From Hypericum androsaemum (lineage: Eukaryota; Streptophyta; Magnoliopsida; Malpighiales; Hypericaceae), in contig OZ023182.1 of NCBI GenBank assembly GCA_963995505.1, positions 18,865,619 to 18,929,618 on the forward strand: a stretch of 64,000 nt of DNA, given 5' to 3'. The notes under the pieces are model-generated. The model was not told the DNA's origin. It made no database searches and saw nothing but the letters and a program-made list of their open reading frames with translations. Of this stretch, positions 1 through 10,761 are shown in pieces. The first letter of the stretch is position 1. Every line of letters begins with the position of its first letter. The translations under genes and the position numbers were made by a program.

Positions 1-147
1 TGGTAACCACCGAGCGGGCGTTGAATCCATCTCAGCCCTTCGGATCCTGTCCGCGCGGTAGATTTCCATGTCCGGGTCAGTTTGTCCACAGGCCACGTCG
101 ACACTTTTGGAGTTAGCCATCGAAGCTACCTTCGATTTGACTCCCAT
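1..147 (-). other. Unidentified open frame, partial at window edge
   Basis: A minus-strand frame starts with ATG at 147 and runs out of the window. The complete version in copy 2 spans 37910-38140 (76 codons) and begins MGVKSKVASMANS. It is GC-richer than its surroundings and looks exon-like, but I recognise no domain, and it may be a gene fragment carried by a transposon. The next bases, 148-414, hold a pyrimidine-rich tract and no recognisable gene. Confidence 0.2.
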
Positions 148-414
148 CGCGGATCGTTATTCCTCCATTATTCTCACTCTAGATCTGACAGGGTTACGTC
201 GAGTCAAGGCGAGACGTTTCCGAGGAGGATGTTGACGTTCATTGAAGGTGGATGGTCACCGGATGTTTTCGTTTTTTTTTATCTTTTCTTTTCTATTTTA
301 AGGGAAGGTGTGGCTCCCGGACAAAGGTTTGTAGGTCTCCGAAATTCTTAAGTTTCTTTTAAGTTTAAAGAAGAAGAGGACTGGCGCCTGAAAAGAAGAT
401 TTTCTTTTAAGTTC

Positions 415-496
415 AAAGATGATGGTATTTATTTACAGGGACTTTCATACCAATATTCCTGTGGATATTTTTCAGTATGAGTGGGAGAAACGTGTA
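415..496 (+). pseudogene. S-protein homologue 3'-end fragment, frameshifted
   Basis: The segment matches the last third of the SPH genes at 12210 and 17192. It reads KDDGIY in one frame and then RDF..NIPVDIFQYEWEKR in another, because of a single extra base near 436. The 5' part of the gene is absent: the sequence before 412 has no SPH similarity. Its 3' flank (497-880) follows the SPH1 3' flank closely, including the AATAAA signal at 575-580. SPH proteins are small secreted cysteine-containing plant proteins related to the poppy S1 stigma protein. This fragment cannot encode one. Confidence 0.85.
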
Positions 497-1360
497 AGTG
501 GTGGAAGTAGTCAATGAACTATTGATTATCAATCTTATGTGATGCATGTGTTGTCTTAGCTTTTATACTTGATAAATAAAGTAAGAGTCAAATACTCTTA
601 AGCTCGATAATAAATTAAGAGTTATAAATTCTTAGCTTATCATTTTTTATCTTTGAATTCTAAGTAGTGTAATATGCTCTTGATTTTGATCTTTTTTAGT
701 ATTCCTTTATCTATAAAACTTGTCTACTAACTTTCTCTCGGTATTTTTGTTATAACGTGATCAAGTTGGTATGGTATTACATCAATGATCAGTGAACTTT
801 AGTAATTTTTAGTTCATTGTTTTTTTTTTGTATATTGATAATCATTAAACTATATAAATTGATTTTTCGGGGATCATCCTGGGACCGGATTTGGTCAAAG
901 AAGGTCCATTTCAGGACGGTCCTAGATGGTCTATTTGGTAGACCTTATCATACCGGATAGACCATTTTATCATAATTAGGTAGATCATTTTATCATAATC
1001 AGATAGACCATTTAATATATCTATAGACCATTTAATATAACCGGGTAGACCAATTTAACATAATCAGGTAGACTATTTTATCATAATTGGATAGACCATT
1101 TTACCATAACCGGGTTGACCATTTTATCCAAACTCTTTTATCTAGGACGGTCTCGGTTTATTCGAGACAGGCCCCGTGAAACCATTTTATCATAACTGGG
1201 TAGACCATTTTATCATTACTAGCTAAACAAATTTATCATAATTGGATAGACTATTTTATTATCCAAGACGGTCTTGACGCGTTTTATATGTCCAGGACCA
1301 AATTCAACTCCGATCATCCTAACAATTGTCCGGCCAAATTGGCCGAATTACAGATGTAAA
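497..1360 (+). other. SPH-type 3' flank interrupted by a MITE
   Basis: The sequence parallels 12660-13100 downstream of the intact SPH gene: shared GTGGTGGAAGTAGTCAAT, AATAAA and GATCATCCTAACAATTG stretches. It shows this is a relic of a duplicated SPH module rather than an isolated captured fragment. The 13 bases 1328-1340 are missing in copy 2, between short AATT repeats. Confidence 0.8.
881..1311. mobile_element. 431-bp MITE with 9-bp target-site duplication
   Basis: The element is flanked by the direct repeat GATCATCCT at 872-880 and 1312-1320. Its ends are imperfect inverted repeats: it opens GGGACCGGATTTGGTC, and the complement of its right end reads GGAGTTGAATTTGGTC. The interior is about a dozen degenerate ~24-30-bp repeats with the core TAGACCATTTTATCATAA. 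The paralogous site downstream of SPH1 (near 13030) has one GATCATCCT and no insert, which is a natural empty site. A 9-bp duplication suits a Mutator-like origin; the family is not identified. Confidence 0.85.
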
Positions 1361-1763
1361 TATGATATCATGCCAAAAAAATAAACAAGAACATAAAAGC
1401 AACCTAATTCACTTTACCAACAAGAACATAAATTTAACCCAATAAATTTTAGTTTACATCGAATAGTAGAAAACAAGTTACTTACCAAGTTTCGTTCACA
1501 ATTGTCATTCTTGAATTGTTGACGTACTTCGATCAAAGTCAAAGAAAAAGCATGCGCTAGATGGATGAATATATTAAGAGGAAGATGAGCATCCGCAAAA
1601 ACCCTAAGAAAAATCCAAAAGAATTAATTAAAGCGACAGAGGATTTGGGTTCAAGGGTAAAGCGAAGACGAATGTCGCAAAAACCCTAGGAAAAATCCAA
1701 AAGAAATAATCCAGAAGATGAAAATCGCTTGCAGTTGCGTTGGATTTTTTTATGAACATGGCA
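1361..1763. other. AT-rich spacer, no gene seen
   Basis: The spacer lies between the SPH-type flank and the Pack-MULE-like element. It contains a short near-repeat (AAACCCTAAGAAAAATCC at about 1600 and again near 1681). The minus-strand frame across 1628-1876 enters the transposon end and is not a credible gene. Confidence 0.5.
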
Positions 1764-1772
1764 AATTTTGAA

Positions 1773-3223
1773 GGGAAAAGTCTATTTAAGTACACTGTAG
1801 TACCAAAAAAAATCAAGTCAGTACCCTGTGGTTTAAAACGTATCAATTGAGTCAAACTTATCCCAATTAAAATCAATTAGAGGCCCGGGCAGCTGCCCGA
1901 AGCCTACCCGTCTTGCCCAGACCCTGCCCGGCCACGTGGACCAGCCACATCAGAATTAGATGCGAACGTGGCGCCACGTGGTATCCCCTCATCCTCCTTC
2001 CCCTCTCTTTCTTCTTTCTCTGTTCCCTCTCTCTCCTCCTTCCCTTTCTTCTTCTTCTTCTTCTTCTTCTTTTTCTTCTTCTTCTTCTTCCCCAGAACCC
2101 TCAATTAACTCAAAAATTGAAAACTAAAATAACCCACCATTCACCACCATCAGCTTCAAATTTTAGGGGGAAGATGTCTCTAGAAACACATAGAAGCATC
2201 CCAAACTTTCCCCTGCTCCTTCCTCCTCATCGCCAACAACAACATCAACAAACCCGAAAAGACAAAAACCCGGAGACCAAACCAATCACAGAGGATCGAT
2301 CTCCCAAAACCCACCTCATCCTGGGAGTTAAGTAGGATGTTCTTAACCCTAAATACCTCCCTAACAACCTGAGACACCTCCTTAATCTCATCGGTCAGCG
2401 CCTCGGCTTCCCGGTAGCTATAATTACTCACTGTCTCCTTCTTCTCTGCCCCGTCCCGAGGCTCATCATCATCTGCGTCAACATCGTTGATGTGGCGGGT
2501 TTTGTCGCCTTGAAGCTGGACACGGTGTCGTCCGAGTCCCAGTCGAACTCCTTCGTGGCGAGCCCCTTCTAGATCGCTCCCCACCGGCGTCCGCCCGTCG
2601 CCATCCCTGGCAATCTGCATCAGAGTCCACCGATGATGATGACGGTGACGTACAACTGGACGAAGACGAGGGCTCGTGTGGTTCGAGATGGACCGGGACC
2701 TCGCCGTCGAGGTGGTCTCCGACCGCCTGGGAGCTTCCAAAGTGATGAGAGAGAGTAGGTGAGAGAAGGGAGGGACAGAGAGAGAGAGAAAGAGAGTGAG
2801 GTTTTGGCGGCGGTGGTTACCTTCGGGATCGGGAGGTGAGCTAGTTTTAACACTTAATGGGATGTTGTCTTTTTTGGGTTTTGGTTGGTTAGAGATTCTG
2901 TCGTATTTTGGTTTGTAGGATGAAGATGGTTTTGAGGAAGGAGATGATGAGACGCAGGAAAGAAGGAGATGAGTGAGAAGATGAGTGGGAAAGGGGAAGG
3001 AGGAGAGAGGGATGCCACGTAGCGCCACGTCAGCAGAGAAATCTGATGTGGCTGGTCCACGTGGCCGGGCAGGGTCTGAGCAAGACGGGTAGGCTTCGGG
3101 CAGCTGCCCGGGCCTCTAATTGATTTTAATTAGAATAAGTTTGACTCAATTTATACGTTTTAAACCACAAGGTACTGACTTGATTTTTTGCGATACCACA
3201 GGGTACTTAAGTGGACTTTTTCT
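1773..3223. mobile_element. Pack-MULE-like element with ~200-bp TIRs
   Basis: A 1451-bp element is bounded by the 9-bp direct repeat AATTTTGAA at 1764-1772 and 3224-3232. The termini are long inverted repeats (about 1773-1985 and 3010-3223) that share the GGCCCGGGCAGCTGCCCG palindrome and CCACGTGGACCAGCCACAT. Long TIRs with a 9-bp duplication are the hallmark of Mutator-like elements. The interior is GC-rich, with a (CTT)n tract at 2048-2089 and a minus-strand stretch (about 2180-2650) that looks like host coding sequence. It contains no transposase, so it is non-autonomous. Copy 2 carries the same element at 39753-41203. Confidence 0.88.
2180..2660 (-). pseudogene. Captured host-gene fragment inside Pack-MULE, unidentified
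   Basis: The minus strand inside the element is GC-rich and exon-like. It includes EKKETVSNYSYREAEALTD followed by EIKEVSQVVREVFRVKN, charged helical sequence that is unlike transposon TIR. It lies in a 282-codon frame (2180-3028), but the 5' part of that frame is simply transposon terminal repeat and a GA-rich tract, so the frame as a whole is not a gene. I could not assign the source gene. The copy-2 equivalent is at 40160-40640, with few substitutions. Confidence 0.4.
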
Positions 3224-4408
3224 AATTTTGAATTGAGTTAAATAATGATTCGGCGATCAAAAATTTAGTTCAGTAATTAATCACTTGATTAAAAAAATAC
3301 CTCATTGATTAATTTTTGGGCAAATTATTCTCAGGTCTTTAGAGTTTGCATAAATCATTGTTTTAATTCCTGTAATTTCGAAATTGAAACTTCGGTCCTC
3401 CTAGTTTGATGTTACTGAACTCTCAGGTCCCTCGTTAATGTCATCATTCGATTCATTATATTTTAAACAGGGAAATAATTATCATATCCTTCAAATAAAA
3501 AAAAGAAAATACATCTTCTTCTCCGATGTGATCCCCGGTCTTCTCCGACTGTTCTGTTATCTGACCGAAAAAGACACCAGTTCTTCGACGCCATCCACGT
3601 GCTGCCCATCACGCTGAACAAGCCACCGTCCGCCCCGCTCCCACCAGCGGCGAGTGCTGTATATGCCTTGGTGGGTTGAGGAGGGCAAGAAGGTGAAGGT
3701 GCTCTCAAGGTGTGTGTCACGACCCAAACTCAGGTCGGTGATCGGCGCTACACTTCAACTCATGTTATTCATAAAATAAATCTAGCCAGCCTCTAATGTA
3801 TTCAAATTTATAATCATAAGCACTTAAACATAAAATTAAAACCTAATGATCTTTAGTTTCATATTCCAAGTTTACAAAATATAAGCCAAGCTTTTTCTTT
3901 TTAATACATACTCCCAAGATCAAAACAAATCATGTGACTACGGAGCTTCTAGATCAATGAGAAAAATACAAACTGGAGATCTCCAGACCAGTCCCGGAGA
4001 ATAAAGCAGACTTATACGATCAGAGCAGATCTCCGAACTAATACAACTCGTATTCGAGTTCCTGCAAAATTGGTGAGAGGGGGGATGAGTGTTTTGGAAC
4101 ACTCAGTAAACAAATAAGATATGCATCACAATTTATTTAGCTACTCAATGCACAACATACCTAAAACATGCATATAACTAACATGGCAAATAAATTATGC
4201 GGAGAAGTACATTATTCAAAAGTCATACTTACCAGATGACCAAATATAGCATATAATCACAAAGTCACAGAAACATGAGCAAACTACGCAATTTGACGCA
4301 TGACACAGAACTCCAATATCATATAGCAGAACTGACGAACATTCGGCAAGATATAGATAGTGTCACTCCAACCCCGACACGAGGATACCATATCTCAAGG
4401 GCACCATC

Positions 4409-4905
4409 ATCAACCAACCTCCTCGGCCAAATAGTTCGGCCTGCCATAAAACAACCATATCATATCAGACCAACCTCATTGGCCAAATAGTTCTGCCCGC
4501 CGTAGGCAACCGTATCATATCAGACACAACTCATCGGCCAAATAGTTCTGCTCACCGTAGGCAACCCTATCATATCAGACCAATCTCATCGACCAAATAG
4601 TTATGCCCACCGTAGGCAACCCTATCATATCAAACCAATCTCATCGGCCAAATAGTTCTGCCCGCCGTAGGCAACCATATCATATCAGACCAACCTCATC
4701 GGCCAAATAGTTCTGCCCGCCGTAGGCAACCATATCATATCGGACCAACCTCATCGGCCAAATAGTTCTGCCCGCCATAGGCAACCATATCATATCAGAC
4801 CAACCTCATCGGCCAAATAGTTCTGCCCGCCGTAGGCAACCATATCATATCAGACCAATCTCATCGGCCAAATAGTTCTGTCCGCCGTAGGCAATCATAT
4901 CATAT
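4409..4905. repeat. 55-bp minisatellite in the truncated LTR (9 units)
   Basis: About nine tandem units of 55 bp share the core CATCGGCCAAATAGTTCTGC and end near CCATATCATATCAGACC. The array is part of the LTR, since the full LTR carries the same array at 7089-7413. Copy 2: 42389-42885. Confidence 0.9.
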
Positions 4906-5989
4906 AGCGAAGCTATCTATATTATATAGTTATTCGTATCACTCAAATTCAGAAATCTTCTATCTAGCCTCTGAAATCTTTTGTCGAACCAATAGATATA
5001 TTTTGTAGTTTCGTCAAAATTATTGACCATTTATACTTTATATTGTTGGACTATCTTCTCCTTGAGCAATTTATCTTATTAAAAATTCTCTTTGCCAAAA
5101 TTCATAGCCAAAATGCAAACCAAAATGCATACTCAATCGTAACTTCCTCAAAGTATTCAAAGTTGTAAAAGCAATAACTTAATTATAATTTAATTCATAT
5201 ATCACAATCCCATAATTCTATTCATAATAAATTTCACACCACTTTCTCAATATATATTTTTATATTCCAGAGCACACTTAAGAATTAGTTTCTCATATAT
5301 TCTTCTTCTACATAATGTTGTTCATAACTTCCTCTTTTCAAACGTATTTAAACTCAAAAGAACATTCTCAATGCATAGATAAACAAACATAGAAGAGTTC
5401 ACAAAGACATAACTCAAACATTCGGTGAGACTCTAACCAATGGCCCAATATATACATAGGAAGAAATCAAATATATAAGGGTGTTTACAAGATTTGGACA
5501 AAGTGGTGATCAGTCACTTCATCAAAATCTCACCTAAGGAAGGATTTTCATATATATAAATACATATACTCAAATGGGCTCGTCAAAGGAATATATATAC
5601 AAGCAGGACCTGAATTCTCAACAAAATGTAGAGTAATTGCCTCGTCATATCAACAATGTATCAATAAGTTCCTCACATAAGAATCTCAAACATAAATATC
5701 TCAAGTGACTTTTCAATTCATCACAGCATCATGTTTAAACAGAAATAGATCTCTGTTGACACGAAAAAAATTAAGGCACGAGTAAATGACACAAATGAAA
5801 GGAACACAAAAATATGAAAAATCCATTGCAAAAAATATCCACTTACACAAGTGATGCACTTAGTAAGGTAACAAAACACTTTCTAAATTCGGATAGAAAA
5901 TAAAATGCATATGACAAACATATAATAACCATTAACAAATGAAGACCATAAAATTTCATGTCCAGAGCCTTTCCCTAGTGAAGCAAACA

Positions 5990-6085
5990 TCAATCGGAAA
6001 TTATATTCCACCGTTGGGCCATATCGGGTATTATATCCACCCGTCGGGCCATATCGGGTATTGTATCCCCCCGTCGGGCCATATC
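5990..6085. repeat. Three ~30-bp tandem units in the retroelement interior
   Basis: Three units share GTCGGGCCATATCG, spaced by TATCC(A/C)CC variants. They sit in the otherwise AT-rich internal region of the LTR element. I see no coding sequence around them. Confidence 0.75.
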
Positions 6086-6373
6086 GATTGCTTCACTAGG
6101 TAGCCCCTGAATATATGGTCTCATTGTTTTCACATTTATTTCAATTGAGCATTTCAAGTAATTTAATCCATTAGACCACTACAAATGCAAATCACAAATT
6201 TAACATCATCATCTTTCATAAAATAGTCCAAAAATAAATAAACAAACAACCTTCAGAATTAGAGGGATCGAAGTATTAGGAAGATGATCAACAACAAGAC
6301 ATGACAAATCCTATGCTCCGTATCACAACATAATATACTCGACTAAATAAATCAAATAAGACTCTAACCAAGA

Positions 6374-6386
6374 GCTCTGATACCAA
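6374..6386 (-). promoter_or_regulatory. Retroelement primer-binding site (tRNA-iMet type)
   Basis: The minus strand reads TTGGTATCAGAGC three bases inside the LTR end. This is the usual plant initiator-methionine tRNA primer-binding site, and it fixes both the element's orientation and which LTR is the 5' one. Confidence 0.85.
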
Positions 6387-7088
6387 GTCTATCACGACCC
6401 AAACTCAGGTCGGTGACCAGCGCTAGACTTCAACTCATGTTATTCATAAAATAAATCTAGCCAGCCTCTAACGTATTCAAATTTATAATCATAAGCACTT
6501 AAACATAAAATTAAAACCTAATGATCTTTAGTTTCATATTTCAAGTTTACAAAATATAAGCAAAGCTTTTTCTTTTTAATACATACTCCCAAGATCAAAA
6601 CAAATCTTGTGACTACGGAGCTTCTAGATCAATGAGAAAAATACAAACTGGAGATCTCCAGACCAGTCCCGGAGAATAAAGCAGACTTATACGATCAGAG
6701 TAGATCTTCGAACCAATACAACTCGTATTCGAGTTCCTGCAAAATTGGTGAGAGGGGGGATGAGTGTTTTGGAACACTCAGTAAACAAATAAGATATGCA
6801 TCACAATTTATTTAGCTACTCAATGCACAACATACCTAAAACATGCATATAACTAACATGGCAAATAAATTATGCGGAGAAGTACATTATTCAAAAGTCA
6901 TACTTACCAGATGATCAAATATAGCATATAATCACAAAGTCACAGAAACATGAGCAAACTACGCAATTTGACGGATGACACAGAACTTCAATATCATATA
7001 GCAGAACTGACGAACATTCGGCAAGATATAGATAGTGTCACTCCAACCCCGACACGAGGATACCATATCTCAAGGGCACCATCATCAA

Positions 7089-7413
7089 CCAACCTCCTCG
7101 GCCAAATAGTTATGCCCGCCGTAAGCAACTATATCATATCAGACCAACCTCATCGGCCAAATAGTTATGCCCGCCGTAGGCAACCGTATCATATCAGACC
7201 AATCTCATCGGCCAAATAGTTCTGCCCACCGTAGGCAACCATATCATATCAGACCAACCTCATCGGCCAAATAGTTCTGCCCGCCGTAGGCAACCATATC
7301 ATATCGGACCAACCTCATCGGCCAAATAGTTCTGCCCGCCGTAGGCAACCATATCATATCAGACCAATCTCATCGGCCAAATAATTCTGCCCGCCGTAGG
7401 TAACCATATCATA
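7089..7413. repeat. 55-bp minisatellite in the 5' LTR (6 units)
   Basis: The repeat is the same as at 4409-4905, here with about six units. The copy-2 array (45069-45448) is exactly 55 bp longer, i.e. one extra unit. That length change accounts for the offset moving from 37980 to 38035. Confidence 0.9.
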
Positions 7414-9086
7414 TAGCGAAGCTATCTATATTATACAGTTATTCGTATCACACAAATTCATAGGCTCCAAACGAATCAAATAGGTCCAATGAACAAACCA
7501 ACATCTCCAGTGCCCACTCGAGGCCAAATTAAACAAACACTTACAAATCGTAATGTCACATCATAATGCTCATATGAAAAATGCACAATATGCACTAACA
7601 ATACCATATTCAAATCATAACAAATAAATAGAGTGCGCCAAAAAAAGTACAAGTCACATATTATTTGTTTACCGTATGTGACCATTGAGATAATTTTCCA
7701 ATATATGGGTCTATCTTTTCTCGACCCTCCGAGTTCAAACAGGTGCTTAAGCCATCAAAGTACAATGATAAATTCTCAATCCTGCAACAACCAACCAGTT
7801 CCCATATCATACTATTCATCTCATTTCCTATCCAATAACAATCTTTCAAATTTCTCAAATTGTTAACCTTTAGTCCGCTTCTTCACGAAAATGAACTTTC
7901 TATTACTATTGAATGAATAACAATTATATCTTTAGTTCCACTAAATGCTCAGTTTCCTTTTCTTTGTTCTCTTTAGAAATCTTAGGCTCTGTTGTTCCAA
8001 ATTTTCTTATCTAATTAAATTCTTCATGACAGTTAAGTGTTTCATCTTTCCACATACATATTTTTCTCAAGCGTAAAGTTTCAACATCTAAATAGTTCTC
8101 CTTAGTCACTTCTTTTCTCTTCTTCGTTTCTATTTTTTTTTTCAGATCATGAACATGGAAAACTTGCAGGTTCCATTTTTATTAACCAATTACACATACC
8201 ACGGTTGATATTAAATTTGTAAATTACTACAAATCAAATATTGAATTCTTCCAGTTAATATTCCAACTCACGAACAAAAGCTTACCTCAGCCGCTTATTT
8301 ATCTTTATCGGCTCCTTCTACTTTCCTTTTCTTGTTTCACTTTGCTATTCGTTTGTTTATTTTATGGGTTTTACTTTGTTTCGGTGGTGAGAGTTACTGG
8401 GAGTAACAAAGATCATTAATTCCTTTTATAACAAGATTTCAGATTTGTATTACCGTGGACAACTCAAGTGGTTGCCACGTTTTGACTATTTATTTTCCCA
8501 TTTCACTTTTATATTTCTTTTAATTCTAACTTATCGTATTTTATTTGGTTTACCTTATCTTCTTTTTTTTGTTCCATGACATTCCTGGAATCCTCTAGAT
8601 TTACCTAGCTCTTATCACATTTTGTGGTGGTTATATGATCTCTAACTTACTGAATTGTTATTCCACTTTATGATTAAATATATGTTCTCGTGGCAAATTT
8701 GGTTAGTTGCCACGTTCTTTATTCTTTCCTTTATCACCATGTTAGTACACATGGTAAAACTAAACTACCTCATGCTCACTTAATTTAGTATAGTTAAATT
8801 GTTTCCCAAAATGTCAATGTTCTCTTTCCACCATTTTTTTATATTTATTTACTATTAGTCATGATTTCCAATTACGAATGTGTGATTCTATATCTTATTC
8901 CGCTTAAGGTGATTGTCACGTCCATTACCAACACTGCAAACTATTGTAGGTCAAAATAGGTTTCAATTAATTTTCAAACGATCAATTTATGTGAATATTT
9001 TAGCATATTATTATTTTGCTGAATTGCTTAGTATACTTGATTAAATCTAATTAAATTTAATTAAAATAGTCGGGTATTACAGTGTG

Positions 9087-10298
9087 GCCACTGCTTCTCC
9101 ATTTCGAGTAGAAACCCTAACTCGGGAGGGAGGTTTCAAAAGCTTCCGCTAAGAAATTCTGGAACTGGGTTTCAATCGTTAGAGTTGGTTAGAATGTCAA
9201 TCTTATAAGACCTAGGTCTACTTATGGTAGCTAGGCAATTACTGGGTGGGTCTAATCAAGCCACAGATTGGGGTCCATTGTCGAATGATCCTTGGAACAT
9301 CGGGTACATAGGAGTCTGATAATGGATAGTTGGCTGAGCATACCTAGGATCCCAGGAGCTAAGTTATCATGATAGGGCAAATGACTTATCTTCATCTGTT
9401 TTGGTATCGTGTCGACAGGTATTAGGGTTCTCCTATCGCCCATGGCCAAAATTCCATTTTTGGGAGTTGCAACTTGGCTCATCTTCTTGAGTGCATTTTT
9501 TTACCATGAGTAGGATCATCTCACTGAGGTTTCCTATGATGAGATTGTGTGAGGAGCTGGTCTGGTTGTATACAGCTGACCATATGTCTTTCGTCGCCTC
9601 GCCTAGCCTGGCTGTGACCGTGTTGACCATCGTGGCTATGTTATGGGCTATTGAATCCATCTGGTCCTAGAACGCCCGTTTATTCCCCGTGAAGTCTAGA
9701 TGAGAGGTCAGAATCATATTCATGGCTTGGTGATGCCTCTCTATCATCTTGTTCTCTCCTCAAGTTATCCGATCTAAAAGAAAAGCTTGATTCTTTCGTA
9801 ACTCGCCCAAGGCCTCTATTTGGGACCGCTGCATCTCTTGCAAAACCTTTAGTGTCTCAAAAAATTTGTCCTTAACTAGGTGGCGAAGAAACCGTTAGAG
9901 GATCAGTCTTCCCTTAGGTAGAGGTCATGGATGGTAGAACGCCCTTCGGCATGTCGGCCTACCCTTGAAGGGGGGTCGTGATTCGAGGGACGTTCTTAGC
10001 AATGTCAACCTTCCCTTAGGGAGAGGCCAAGATGGATGCAATATTCTTGGTAATGGCGGCAAAGTAAGGGATCGCTCTTCTGAGATGCCATCTTTAATTT
10101 TACCGAGCGTACCAAAAATATATCGTGGTGAAAAGTTTTACGAGACTGCAAAAACAAACTCGAAAAAAGTCCGGGGTGATCGTACTAAGAGAGATCAAAA
10201 GAGCCGCGAATAAAGTAAAAATGGAAAGTAAATTGGATGGAAAGGTGACCTTATTATGGAAAGAAACCAAAGAAATTGAATGGAAAAAGCAAAATCAA
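9087..10298. other. Interior of Mutator-like element, no recognised gene
   Basis: The stretch contains short open frames only (for example minus 9433-9660, beginning MDSIAHNIATMVNTV, and plus 9965-10213). They have the flavour of decayed retrotransposon or captured sequence, but no gag, protease, transposase or host domain could be identified. Confidence 0.4.
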
Positions 10299-10480
10299 AA
10301 GGGATAATTACTGTCAGGCCCTTGGTGTTTGGCATATTCGCCTCTCACCCTCCTATCGTTTGAAAATCGATTAAAAACTACCTCTAGTTTGGCAAAATTA
10401 TACTCTTAGGCCCATAGGTGACATCAACATGTATTTTTTTATTTTTTATCATTGAAATGACAAAAATACCCTTAAAAAAT
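10299..10480. repeat. Solo MULE-type TIR-like sequence
   Basis: The stretch opens GGGATAATTACTGTCAGGCCC and later has ACAAAAATACCCTTAAAAAA. The order of motifs follows the left TIR of the element at 33436 (GGGCAAATTACTCTCACATC, then ACTAAAATACCCTC). I find no matching opposite end or target-site duplication for it. It may be the remains of a nested or earlier Mutator-type insertion. Confidence 0.45.
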
Positions 10481-10761
10481 ATATACATTCTTCAACCCAA
10501 AGCTTTTAATCTCCATCTCCATTAAAAATTGAGGCCTTTAATCTTTGACCCAATCAAAACTTTTAATTCTCAACCGAGCTGGCTTCAGCGAGGGACCTAA
10601 AGATGACGTCAGCGAGGGACCTAAAGATGACGTCAGCGAGGGATCTCAGAGTTCAATAAATCAAACAAAAGGGACCAAAGTTTCGATTTTGAAACAACAG
10701 AGACTAAAATAGTAATTTAAGCAAACTTGAGGGAGTTGAGGAAAATTTGACCTTAATTTTT

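Larger units (their letters stand above)
3715..9081 (-). mobile_element. LTR retroelement, minus strand, internally deleted
   Basis: The element is bounded by the 5-bp duplication GTGTG (3710-3714 and 9082-9086) and inserted in the Mutator-like element. Read on the minus strand it starts TGTAATACCCGAC and ends GGGTCGTGACA. The 5' LTR is 6390-9081 (its last dinucleotide has decayed from CA to TA). The primer-binding site TTGGTATCAGAGC, complementary to initiator Met-tRNA, lies at 6374-6386. The internal region is only about 1.4 kb (4950-6371) with no gag-pol coding. The 3' LTR is reduced to its 3' part (3715-4949). It therefore cannot move on its own. Copy 2: 41695-47116. Confidence 0.85.
3318..10752. 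mobile_element. 7.4-kb Mutator-like element hosting an LTR retroelement
   Basis: The ends are inverted: 3318 opens GGGCAAATTATTCTCAGG, and the complement from 10752 opens GGTCAAATTTTCCTCAAC. Similarity continues for about 125 bp (AAACTTCGGTCC against AAACTTTGGTCC, then TCAGGTCCCTCG against TGAGATCCCTCG). The 9-bp TTAATTTTT flanks it at 3309-3317 and 10753-10761. Removing the nested retroelement (3715-9081) leaves about 2.07 kb. The remaining interior (9087-10300) has short open frames that I do not recognise and no transposase. The right TIR carries a 24-bp direct repeat, GCGAGGGACCTAAAGATGAC.. at 10597-10640. Copy 2: 41298-48787. Confidence 0.85.

Noticed and set aside
1904..2335. Frames with poly-lysine or poly-leucine runs on both strands
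   Set aside because: They are translations of a (CTT)n/(AAG)n microsatellite inside the Pack-MULE-like element.
2180..3028. 282-codon minus-strand frame
   Set aside because: Its 5' half is translated transposon TIR and GA-rich low complexity. Only the part near 2180-2650 looks like captured coding sequence.
4409..4905. Regular ~55-bp repeats considered as a CRISPR-like array
   Set aside because: There are no distinct spacers, the whole unit repeats, it lies in a plant LTR, and no cas genes exist.
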